Shown here in pieces: positions 33,454-40,744 of a stretch of DNA of 64,000 bases; within the stretch, counting starts at the first letter, position 1, and every line of letters begins with the position of its first letter. Source of the stretch: Pedococcus sp031456495 (GTDB lineage Bacteria > Actinomycetota > Actinomycetes > Actinomycetales > Dermatophilaceae). The notes below the pieces were generated by a model. The model ran no database searches and had not been told where the DNA came from. It worked only from the letters and a program-made list of their open reading frames with translations. The stretch lies in NCBI RefSeq assembly GCF_031456495.1, contig NZ_JAVDUW010000001.1, positions 186,001-250,000 of the forward strand. The letters run 5' to 3'. Made by a program: the position numbers and the translations under genes.

Positions 33454-35204
33454 CCGCCCCCGTCGTCGTGCTCGACGACGTCACCGTCCGGTATGCCGGT
33501 GCGCCGGCGCCCACGCTCCGGTCGGCGTCCGTCGTCGTCGAGGAGGGCGAGCTCGCCCTCGTCGTGGGCCGCACCGGCTCGGGCAAGTCGACCCTGCTCG
33601 GCGCCGTGAGCGGCCGCGTGCCCCACTTCACGGGCGGACACCTCTCCGGCCGGGTCACGGTCGCGGGGCTGGACACCCGGACGCACCGCCCGCGTGACCT
33701 CGCCGGGACGGTCGGGGTCGTCGCGCAGGACCCGCTGGCCGGCTTCGTCACCGACACGGTCGAGGAGGAGCTCGCGTACACCCTCGAGCAGCTCGCCGTG
33801 GACCCGCCGGCGATGCGCCGCCGGGTCGAGGAGGTCCTCGACGTGCTGGGCATCGCCGAGCTGCGCGACGCGCCCCTGCGCGACCTCTCCGGGGGCCAGC
33901 AGCAGCGGGTCGCGATCGGGGCCGTCCTGACCGCGGGGCCGCGCCTGCTCGTCCTCGACGAGCCCACCTCGGCCCTCGACCCGGTCGGAGCCGAGGAGGT
34001 GCTCGCCACCCTGAGCCGCCTCGTGCACGACCTCGGGCTGACGGTCGTGGTCTCCGAGCACCGGCTGGAACGCGTCGTGGGGGCGGCCGATGTCGTGCTG
34101 GCCGTCGGCGACGACGGTTCCGTCCGGCAGGGGGCGCCGCGCGAGGTGCTGGCCGACTTCCCGCTCGCTCCTCCTGTGGTCGAGCTCGGTCGCTGGGCCG
34201 GCTGGGACCCGCTGCCGCTCACGGTCCGCGAGGCCCGCAGGGCTGCCGCCGACCTGCGCCAGCGGCTGCAGGCACAGGTCGCGGACGCGCCGGAGCCCGA
34301 CGGGACCTCGACCCCGGAGCCCGACGGGACCTCGACCCGGGAGCCCGAGGCGGGCGCGCCCCGAGAGCCCTACAGGACCGCGACGCGGGAGCCACACTCC
34401 GTCGTGACCGGCCCCCGGCTGGGCTGCCACTCGCTCGAGGTCCGGCACGGACAGGTGCACGCGGTGCGTGGCGTCGACCTCGACCTGGGCGCCGGCGAGG
34501 TCCTCGCCCTCATGGGACGCAACGGGTCGGGAAAGTCCTCGCTGCTGTGGGCGCTGCACGGAACGGGCCACCGCTCCGCCGGGACGGTGGCTGTCGCCGG
34601 CCCGGACGGGACCGCCCTCGATCCCGCGGCGGCGAGCCCCCGCACCCGTCGCCGGCTCGTCGGCCTCGTGCCCCAGAGCGCGCCCGACCTGCTCTACCTC
34701 GACACCGTCGGGGCCGAGTGCCGCCAGGCCGACCACGAGTCGGGGACCGCGCGCGGAACCACCCGCGGCCTGCTCGACCGCCTGGCACCGGGGGTAGCCG
34801 ACGACGTCCACCCGCGGGACCTCTCCGAGGGCCAGCAGCTCGCACTCGCCGTGGCCGTCCAGCTCGCGGCCGCCCCCGGGGTGGTCCTGCTCGACGAGCC
34901 CACCCGAGGCCTGGACCACCCCGGCAAGGAGGCGCTCGTCGAGGTCCTGCGTGCCCTCGCCGCCGACGGCCGGTCGGTCGCCGTCGCGACGCACGACGTC
35001 GAGTTCGCCGCGGAGGTGGCCGACCGGGTGGTCGTCCTCGCTCAGGGGCGGGTCGTGGCGGACGGCCAGGCCCGGGACGTGCTGGCCGGCTCCCCCGAGT
35101 TCGCCCCACAGGTCGCCAAGGTGCTGGCGCCCACCCGGGTCCTCACCGTGGCCGAGGCCGTGTCCACGCTGGCGACGCTCTCCGGCCAGGAGGTCCCACG
35201 GTGA
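33450..35204 (+). CDS. Fused double ECF ATPase (EcfA-EcfA')
   Basis: 584 residues with two complete ABC ATPase domains. First: GRTGSGKST Walker A (about 43), LSGGQQQR signature, LLVLDEPTSALD Walker B. Second: GRNGSGKSS (about 358), a weaker signature LSEGQQLALA, then VVLLDEPTRGLD. The linker (about 285-320) contains Glu-Pro-Asp-Gly-Thr-Ser-Thr repeats and looks disordered. Many ECF systems use two separate ATPases; here they are one chain. GTG start within the ecfT stop; the stop overlaps the S-component start. Confidence 0.9.
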   Translation: MTAPVVVLDDVTVRYAGAPAPTLRSASVVVEEGELALVVGRTGSGKSTLLGAVSGRVPHFTGGHLSGRVTVAGLDTRTHRPRDLAGTVGVVAQDPLAGFVTDTVEEELAYTLEQLAVDPPAMRRRVEEVLDVLGIAELRDAPLRDLSGGQQQRVAIGAVLTAGPRLLVLDEPTSALDPVGAEEVLATLSRLVHDLGLTVVVSEHRLERVVGAADVVLAVGDDGSVRQGAPREVLADFPLAPPVVELGRWAGWDPLPLTVREARRAAADLRQRLQAQVADAPEPDGTSTPEPDGTSTREPEAGAPREPYRTATREPHSVVTGPRLGCHSLEVRHGQVHAVRGVDLDLGAGEVLALMGRNGSGKSSLLWALHGTGHRSAGTVAVAGPDGTALDPAAASPRTRRRLVGLVPQSAPDLLYLDTVGAECRQADHESGTARGTTRGLLDRLAPGVADDVHPRDLSEGQQLALAVAVQLAAAPGVVLLDEPTRGLDHPGKEALVEVLRALAADGRSVAVATHDVEFAAEVADRVVVLAQGRVVADGQARDVLAGSPEFAPQVAKVLAPTRVLTVAEAVSTLATLSGQEVPR

Positions 35205-36169
35205 GCGCCCACACCGCCGACCCGCAGCCGTCCTCCCGTCGGGCCGCGGAACGACACGGCGCGGGCTCGACCCCCACCCGGCGCGCCCGCTCCGCCGTCG
35301 CCCTGCGTCCTCGGTCCACCGCCGCGCTGGCCCTGGTCTCGGTCGCCGGCCTGCTGGCCTTCCTGTGGCCGCTGCTGGCCAGCGCTGACTCGCAGCTGGG
35401 CCGCAGCGGTGACGCCCCCCTCGTCTTCGCCCTGTTGCTGCCGCTGCTGCTCGCCGTCGTGCTGTCCGAGATCGCGGAGGGCGGCCTGGACGTCAAGGCC
35501 GTGGCGATGCTCGGCGTGCTGTCCGCGGTCGGCGCCGCGCTGCGACCCCTGGGGGCCGGGACCGCCGGGCTCGAGACCGTGTTCTTCCTGCTCGTGCTCG
35601 GCGGACGCGTGTTCGGGCCCGGGTTCGGGTTCGTCCTCGGCTCGACCACCCTGTTCGCCTCCGCGCTCGTCACCGGTGGCGTGGGGCCGTGGCTGCCGTA
35701 CCAGATGCTCGGCGCCGCCTGGGTCGGGCTGGGCGCCGGCCTGCTGCCCCGCACCCGCCCGCGGTGGGAGGTCCCGCTGCTCTGCGCCTACGGGGCGCTG
35801 GCCGGGCTGCTGTACGGCGTGGCGCTCGACTTCTCGTTCTGGCCGTTCGCCACCGGGCTCGACGGCCACCTGTCCTTCGTCGCGGGCGCACCGGCCTGGG
35901 AGAACCTCCGGCGGTTCGCCGTCTTCTCCGCCGCGACCAGCCTGTGGTGGGACCTCGGGCGGGCGGTCACCAACGTCGTCCTCATCGCCGTGACCGGCCG
36001 AGCCGTGCTGGCCACCCTGCGCCGGGCCGCCCGCCGGGCCGCCTTCGACACCGAGACCGCCTTCGACGGGTCGACCGCTGCGGCACCGGCAGGGGCTCCG
36101 ACCGCGGCGACGGGAGGCGGGCCGCACCCCGACGGGGAGCCGGCAGCTCGGCATACGCTGCGGGAATGA
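35201..36169 (+). CDS. ECF transporter S component, probable cobalamin
   Basis: 322 residues: an Arg-rich, disordered N-terminus (about 40), then about six membrane helices and a disordered C-tail. The core, with GVLSAVGAALRPLGAGTAGLETVFFLLVLGGRVFGPGFGF-like spacing (about 108-150) and TGGVGPWLPYQMLGAAWVG, fits the group of S components placed with cobalamin (CbrT-like) rather than small RibU/ThiT proteins. Specificity rests on the riboswitch at the head of the operon. GTG start overlaps the ATPase stop; the end overlaps the next gene's ATG by 4 bases. Confidence 0.8.
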   Translation: MSAHTADPQPSSRRAAERHGAGSTPTRRARSAVALRPRSTAALALVSVAGLLAFLWPLLASADSQLGRSGDAPLVFALLLPLLLAVVLSEIAEGGLDVKAVAMLGVLSAVGAALRPLGAGTAGLETVFFLLVLGGRVFGPGFGFVLGSTTLFASALVTGGVGPWLPYQMLGAAWVGLGAGLLPRTRPRWEVPLLCAYGALAGLLYGVALDFSFWPFATGLDGHLSFVAGAPAWENLRRFAVFSAATSLWWDLGRAVTNVVLIAVTGRAVLATLRRAARRAAFDTETAFDGSTAAAPAGAPTAATGGGPHPDGEPAARHTLRE

Positions 36170-37521
36170 CGACCACCACCGACCTCGCCGTCGACACGGT
36201 CACCGACCCGGACGTCAAGGCGGGCTACGGCACCGACGAGTCCGTGGGCGCCACCGCCCCGGCGGACTTCGAGGTCGTGCGGGCCCGCGACCTGGCCGAC
36301 GTGGTCGAGGTGATGCGGTGGGCGCACGAGACCCGCACCCCCGTCGTCCCCCAAGGAGCCCGCAGCAGCCTCACCGGCAGCTCGGTCGCGATCGACGGCG
36401 GCATCGTCCTCAACACCGAGCGGATGGCGTCGGTCACCACCATCGACCCGCTCGAGGGCATCGCCGTCTGCGGTCCCGGCGTCGTCAACAAGCAGCTCAA
36501 GGACGCCGTCGCCGAGCACGGCATGTTCTACCCGCCGGACCCCGCCTCGTCTGCCTTCTGCACCATCGGCGGCAACGTCGCCACGAACGCCGGCGGCCTG
36601 TGCTGCGTCAAGTACGGCGTCACCGCCGACTACGTCCGCTCGCTGCAGGTCGTCCTGGCCGGCGGCGAGGTCATCCGCACCGGCCACCGGACCGCCAAGG
36701 GCACTGCGGGCCTCGACCTCACCGGCCTGTTCGTCGGCTCCGAGGGCACGCTCGGCGTCGTCACCGAGGTCACCACCCGGATCATCCCGGCGCCCGACCC
36801 GGCCCTGACCGTCCTGGCGACGTTCGACTTGCTCGACGCGGCGAGCGCCGCCATCGTCGCGCTGCGTCGCGAGCGGCACGTGCCCAGTCTCGTCGAGCTG
36901 ATGGACCGCGCGGCCGTCGCCGCGGTCCAGTCGCTCGCGGACTACGGCTTCCCGTCCGACTGCGAGGCGGTGCTGCTCGTGCAGTCGGACCGCCCGGGCC
37001 ACACCGGCGAGGACGTGCAGCGGTATGCCGGCCTGCTCACCGACGCGGGTGCGACCGAGGTCGCGGTGGCCGACGACCCCGCCGAGGCGGACCTGCTGCT
37101 CGCGGGCCGGCGTGCGCTCAGCCCCGCCCTCGAGGCCAAGGGTCCCCGCTACCTCGAGGACGTCTGCGTGCCGGTGGGGCGGCTCACCGACCTCATCCGC
37201 GAGGGCCAGCGGATCGCCGCCGACTCCGGCCTGGAAATCGTCATGGCGGGCCACGCCGGCGACGGCAACCTGCACCCGAGCATCTTCTTCTCCCCCGACG
37301 ATCCCGGCAGCCGCGAGCGGGCGCACGCGGCCTTCAGCCAGGTCGTCACGACCGCGCTGGGCATGGGCGGCACGATCACCGGCGAGCACGGCGTCGGCAC
37401 GCTCAAGGCGCCGTGGCTCGCCGAGGAGCTCGGGACCGCCGAGCTCGAGCGCCAGCGGGCGGTGAAGGCGGTCTTCGACCCCCGCGGCGTGCTCAACCCC
37501 GGGCGCGTCTACTGGTCCTGA
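36166..37521 (+). CDS. FAD-linked oxidase (D-lactate/glycolate dehydrogenase type)
   Basis: 451 residues. The PCMH-type FAD domain has PVVPQGARSSLTGSS (about 59-73) and DPASSAFCTIGGNVATNAGG (about 125-144). The C-terminal cap has GHAGDGNLHP (about 362) and GGTITGEHGVGTLK (about 402-415), the metal and substrate site of the GlcD/D-LDH group. It oxidises a 2-hydroxy acid, passing electrons to the chain or a partner protein. Its ATG overlaps the end of the ECF S-component gene, so it may be co-transcribed with the B12 operon; a direct link to cobalamin is not obvious. Confidence 0.85.
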   Translation: MTTTTDLAVDTVTDPDVKAGYGTDESVGATAPADFEVVRARDLADVVEVMRWAHETRTPVVPQGARSSLTGSSVAIDGGIVLNTERMASVTTIDPLEGIAVCGPGVVNKQLKDAVAEHGMFYPPDPASSAFCTIGGNVATNAGGLCCVKYGVTADYVRSLQVVLAGGEVIRTGHRTAKGTAGLDLTGLFVGSEGTLGVVTEVTTRIIPAPDPALTVLATFDLLDAASAAIVALRRERHVPSLVELMDRAAVAAVQSLADYGFPSDCEAVLLVQSDRPGHTGEDVQRYAGLLTDAGATEVAVADDPAEADLLLAGRRALSPALEAKGPRYLEDVCVPVGRLTDLIREGQRIAADSGLEIVMAGHAGDGNLHPSIFFSPDDPGSRERAHAAFSQVVTTALGMGGTITGEHGVGTLKAPWLAEELGTAELERQRAVKAVFDPRGVLNPGRVYWS

Positions 37522-37657
37522 GCACCGCGTCCCGGCGTTCGGCCACGGACCGGCTGCCGACCCGTCCACGGAACTGTCGACGACCCGGCGCGCACCGGTC
37601 GGGGGTGCAGCGCGGACCGGTCGGGAGCGCAGCGGCCATCACTGGTAGAAACGGGTC

Positions 37658-38194
37658 ATGAGTCCGCTCGAGCTCGAACGCAGTGAGTCCTGGCTGTCCC
37701 GCGAGGACCTCGACGCGGCGCGGCAGCGACTGCCGATCCTCTACGTCGACGCCGTGCCGGTCCGGGTGGACGAGCGCGGGGCCGTCACCGCGGTCGGGCT
37801 GCTCCTGCGGGCCTCCGACGGCGAGATCAACCGCGAGCTCGTGTCGGGTCGCGTGCTCTACCACGAGCGCGTGCGCGACGCCCTGATCCGCCACCTGGAG
37901 AAGGACCTCGGACCCATGGCCCTGCCGCAGGTCCCGGCCAGCCCCCAGCCGTTCACCGTCGCCGAGTACTTCCCCACCCCGGGGGTCACGCCGTTCCACG
38001 ACCCGCGGCAGCACGCGGTCTCCCTGGCCTTCGTCGTCCCGGTCGCCGGCGACTGCCAGCCGCAGCAGGACGCCCTCGACCTCGCCTGGCTCAGCCCCGA
38101 GGAGGCCCTCCAGCCCTCGGTGGTCGAGGAGATGGCCGGGGGCCACGGCGTGCTGCTGCGCCAGGCCCTGGCGCACCTCGGGCACGCGATCTGA
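37658..38194 (+). CDS. NUDIX-like hydrolase (DUF4916-type)
   Basis: 178 residues. Starts SPLELERSESWLSREDLDAARQRLPILYVDAVPVR and has AVGLLLRASDGEINRELVSGRVLYHERVRDALIRHLEKDLG, a NUDIX-fold layout in which the usual Nudix box is altered; GR-x5-E-R-x-RDALIRH stands in its place. This fits the DUF4916 subgroup. Substrate unknown. A TGGTAGAAA stretch six bases before the ATG could be a leaderless -10 box. The 136 bases upstream hold two near-copies of an ACCGGTCGGG-x-G-x-GCAGCG segment and no gene. Confidence 0.65.
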   Translation: MSPLELERSESWLSREDLDAARQRLPILYVDAVPVRVDERGAVTAVGLLLRASDGEINRELVSGRVLYHERVRDALIRHLEKDLGPMALPQVPASPQPFTVAEYFPTPGVTPFHDPRQHAVSLAFVVPVAGDCQPQQDALDLAWLSPEEALQPSVVEEMAGGHGVLLRQALAHLGHAI

Positions 38195-38240
38195 CGATCT
38201 CGCAGCCGAATTCCCCCGACATCAACCGAACGGCTGAGGT

Positions 38241-39956
38241 GTGAACCGCAGGCATCAGGGGACACTGGGTGACGTGCCGGGGGAAATCGCCACATACCTC
38301 CTCGGCGCCCAAGGGGGCGACGAGGAGGCTTTTGCGCGCCTGTACGCCGCCACGAACCCCGTCCTGGTCCGTTACCTGAGGTCCGTCGGCGTCGACGACG
38401 CCGCCGGAATGGCCCTCGCGAGCTGGCCCACCCTGCTCAACCGCCTGCCCGCGTGCCCGGCCGACGACGACGACTGGTTCGAGCTCGCCGTGGGCACGGC
38501 CCGCGAGATCGCGACCGCCGGTGGTTCCCCGGCCCTCGGCACCAGCGCCCCGCCGACCCCCTCGACCGCCACCGCGGACCCGGCCGGCGCGACGCCGTCC
38601 GGCGCAACCTCCGCGGACGCCGTGGCGAATGTCGGCGCGGACCCCGTGGACACCGGCGTCGCGGCTCTCCGGGCCTGTGGTCAGGACTCCGCGGACGTGC
38701 TGGCCATGGCCGTCGTGGCCGGCCTGGGCCGGGACTCCATGGCCCGGCTGACCGGCGAGGAGCCGACCGCCGTGCTCGAGCTCGTGCGCCGCGGCCAGTA
38801 CCGCCTGACGCTCCCCCTCGAGGAGCTGTATGCCGCGATGGCGGCACCGGCGCGGCCCGACGAGCTCGCCGACGCCGCCGTCGTCCAGGGCCTCTTCGGT
38901 GACGAGTCGCGCGCCGTGGCCCCTCCGGTCGTGCCCGGGACGCTCGCGTCCGGTGCGGCTGCAGCTGCCGTTGCCACTGCCGCTGGCGCGGCACCGGGCC
39001 CCGACGCCGTCCCGCCGGTGACGCTCACCCCGGTCGCCGGCGCTGCGCTCACCGAGCCGTCCGTCGTCGACCTGCTCACGTGGCAGGCCCCTGCGGCCGG
39101 CCCCACGCTCGTCCGCCCCGTCCCCCCTCGTGGCGCCCGCGAGGCCTCCCGCGGCGCCCGGGCCGGTGCCGGCGCGGCCGCCTGGGTCATCGCGCTCGGC
39201 GGCGTGGGAGCTGCCGCCGCCATGAGCGGGCTGCTGCCGGCCGTCGTCGACAACCTCTTCCGCGGACCGGTGAACCGTCCCGTGGTGACCGCCCAGGGCC
39301 CGGTCGTGCCCGGCCCCACCGCATCCGGCGGCGGGCCCGTCGTGACGCCCCCGGGCGTCGAGCCCACCGGACCCGGCACCCAGCCGGGCACCCAGCCCGG
39401 TGAGCCGCCGGTCGGCGGAGGCACCGTGGAGCCCGTGGACCTGACCGGTACCGGCACCGCCGGGACGGTCGTGATCAGCACCGCCGCGTTCACCACCCCC
39501 GCAGGCGGTGGCACCACCCCCGCAGGTGGCTCCTCCGGCGGCGCCGCGGGCTCGTCCACCCCTCCCCCTGCGACCTCCGGCGGGGGCACCGTCACCGGTG
39601 GCGGCACCGTGACGGGCGGCGGCACTACCTCCGGAGGTCCGGTGACGGGCAGCGGGAAGCCGATCCCCGGCACGGCCACCGGCCACACCCCCACCAAGAC
39701 CGCTGCTGCCACCGCCAGGGCACAGGCCAAGGGCGCGGCTGCGGCTGCTCGCGCCCAGGCCAAGGCCGAGCGGGCCGCAGCCAAGGTCAGGGCCCAGGCG
39801 GACAAGGCCAAGGCGGCGAAGGCCGCGAAGGCCAAGGCGGCGAAGGCGAAGGCCGCCAAGGCCAAGGCGGCCAAGACCAAGGCCGCCAAGGCCAAGGCGG
39901 CCAAGACCAAGGCCGCGAAGGCCAAGGCGGCCCAGGCCAAGGGCAAGAAGGCCTGA
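38241..39956 (+). CDS. Degenerate sigma-factor domain fused to a membrane helix and a histone-H1-like Lys/Ala tail
   Basis: 571 residues. The first 80 resemble ECF sigma region 2 (GDEEAFARLYAATNPVLVRYLRSVG). A second helical segment (about 135-200, AALRACGQDSADVLAMAVVAGLGRDSMARL) sits where region 4 would be, but the DNA-contact residues look eroded. After a variable linker comes one membrane helix (about 313-330, AAAWVIALGGVGAAAAMSGLL), a Gly/Pro/Thr-rich stretch and a tail (about 486-571) built of repeated K-A-K-A-A units ending KGKKA, like histone H1 or the HupB tail. If the N-terminus is inside, the basic tail is outside the membrane. GTG start; no close partner. Function unknown. Confidence 0.72.
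   Translation: MNRRHQGTLGDVPGEIATYLLGAQGGDEEAFARLYAATNPVLVRYLRSVGVDDAAGMALASWPTLLNRLPACPADDDDWFELAVGTAREIATAGGSPALGTSAPPTPSTATADPAGATPSGATSADAVANVGADPVDTGVAALRACGQDSADVLAMAVVAGLGRDSMARLTGEEPTAVLELVRRGQYRLTLPLEELYAAMAAPARPDELADAAVVQGLFGDESRAVAPPVVPGTLASGAAAAAVATAAGAAPGPDAVPPVTLTPVAGAALTEPSVVDLLTWQAPAAGPTLVRPVPPRGAREASRGARAGAGAAAWVIALGGVGAAAAMSGLLPAVVDNLFRGPVNRPVVTAQGPVVPGPTASGGGPVVTPPGVEPTGPGTQPGTQPGEPPVGGGTVEPVDLTGTGTAGTVVISTAAFTTPAGGGTTPAGGSSGGAAGSSTPPPATSGGGTVTGGGTVTGGGTTSGGPVTGSGKPIPGTATGHTPTKTAAATARAQAKGAAAAARAQAKAERAAAKVRAQADKAKAAKAAKAKAAKAKAAKAKAAKTKAAKAKAAKTKAAKAKAAQAKGKKA
39700..39955 (+). repeat. Low-complexity Lys/Ala coding repeat
   Basis: Repeats of GCCAAGGCG and related 9-15-base units encode the basic tail of the preceding gene. 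Such DNA is prone to length change by slippage, so copy number may differ among strains. Confidence 0.75.
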
Positions 39957-39981
39957 GCGGTCCGGACGGTCCCGGGGCGGT

Positions 39982-40728
39982 TCAGCCCGCGGTGCGCCGT
40001 GCCCTGCGGTCGGCCGCGTCCATGGTGTCGGCCTCCTCGAGGGTCGGCGCAGTGCCGCCCAGGCGCGCCGGCAGCAGGTCCCGCTCGGCGTCCGGCCACG
40101 CCGGGTAGGCGGCCTGGTCGGCCTCGAGCTGGGCACGCATGACCTCCTTGACCCGCGCCGTCGCCGCCACCGGGTCCTCGTCAGGCGCAACCACCAGGGG
40201 AGCGCCCACGGTGATGAACAGCGGGACGTGGTGGCGACCCATCCGGCGGGGTCGGCCCTTGGTCCAGATGCGCTGGGAGCCCCAGATCGTCACGGGCAGC
40301 ACCGGGACCCCGGCCTGCTGCGCCAGCCGCACCGCCCCGGACTTGAACTCCTTGAGCTCGAAAGACCGGCTGATCGTGGCCTCGGGGAAGACCCCGACGA
40401 TCTCACCGGACCGCAGCGCGGACAGCGCCGTCCCGAAGGACTCCTGGCCCGCCTCGCGGTCGACCGGGATGTGGCGCATCCCCGTCATGAGGGGGCGGGC
40501 GACGGGGTTGCCCCAGATCGACTTCTTCGCCATGAACCGCACGAGGCGGCCGGCCTCGACACCGGCGAGGCCGGCATACGTGAAGTCGAAGTAGCCCGTG
40601 TGGTTGATCATCATGACGGCGCCACCGGTGCGCGGGACGTGGTCGAGCCCGCGCAGGCGCATCTTCAACCCCTGGAAGGCGAACAGCGCTCGGGCGACAC
40701 CGATCACGGACGAGTAGACCGGCTCCAT
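39982..40728 (-). CDS. 1-acylglycerol-3-phosphate acyltransferase family (PlsC-like)
   Basis: 248 residues at the membrane surface. The catalytic block is MMINHTGYFDF (an N-H-x4-D motif, about 40-49), with VFPEATISRS near 112-121 as the glycerophosphate-binding motif, and PVLPVTIWGSQR following. It adds the second acyl chain in phospholipid synthesis or acts on a related lipid. A leaderless TAGGCT box lies six bases before the ATG. The eccC gene ends just upstream on the same strand, but the separate promoter suggests independent expression. Confidence 0.87.
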   Translation of the reverse strand: MEPVYSSVIGVARALFAFQGLKMRLRGLDHVPRTGGAVMMINHTGYFDFTYAGLAGVEAGRLVRFMAKKSIWGNPVARPLMTGMRHIPVDREAGQESFGTALSALRSGEIVGVFPEATISRSFELKEFKSGAVRLAQQAGVPVLPVTIWGSQRIWTKGRPRRMGRHHVPLFITVGAPLVVAPDEDPVAATARVKEVMRAQLEADQAAYPAWPDAERDLLPARLGGTAPTLEEADTMDAADRRARRTAG

Positions 40729-40734
40729 GGGCCC

Positions 40735-40740
40735 AGCCTA
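40735..40740 (-). promoter_or_regulatory. Leaderless promoter -10 box for the plsC-like gene
   Basis: TAGGCT on the minus strand, six bases before the ATG, in the 16-base gap after eccC. No ribosome site. Confidence 0.5.
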
Positions 40741-40744
40741 GAGG

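Noticed and set aside
37590..37635. Tandem repeat element before the NUDIX gene
   Set aside because: Two imperfect copies of about 22 bases only; no structure or partner found.
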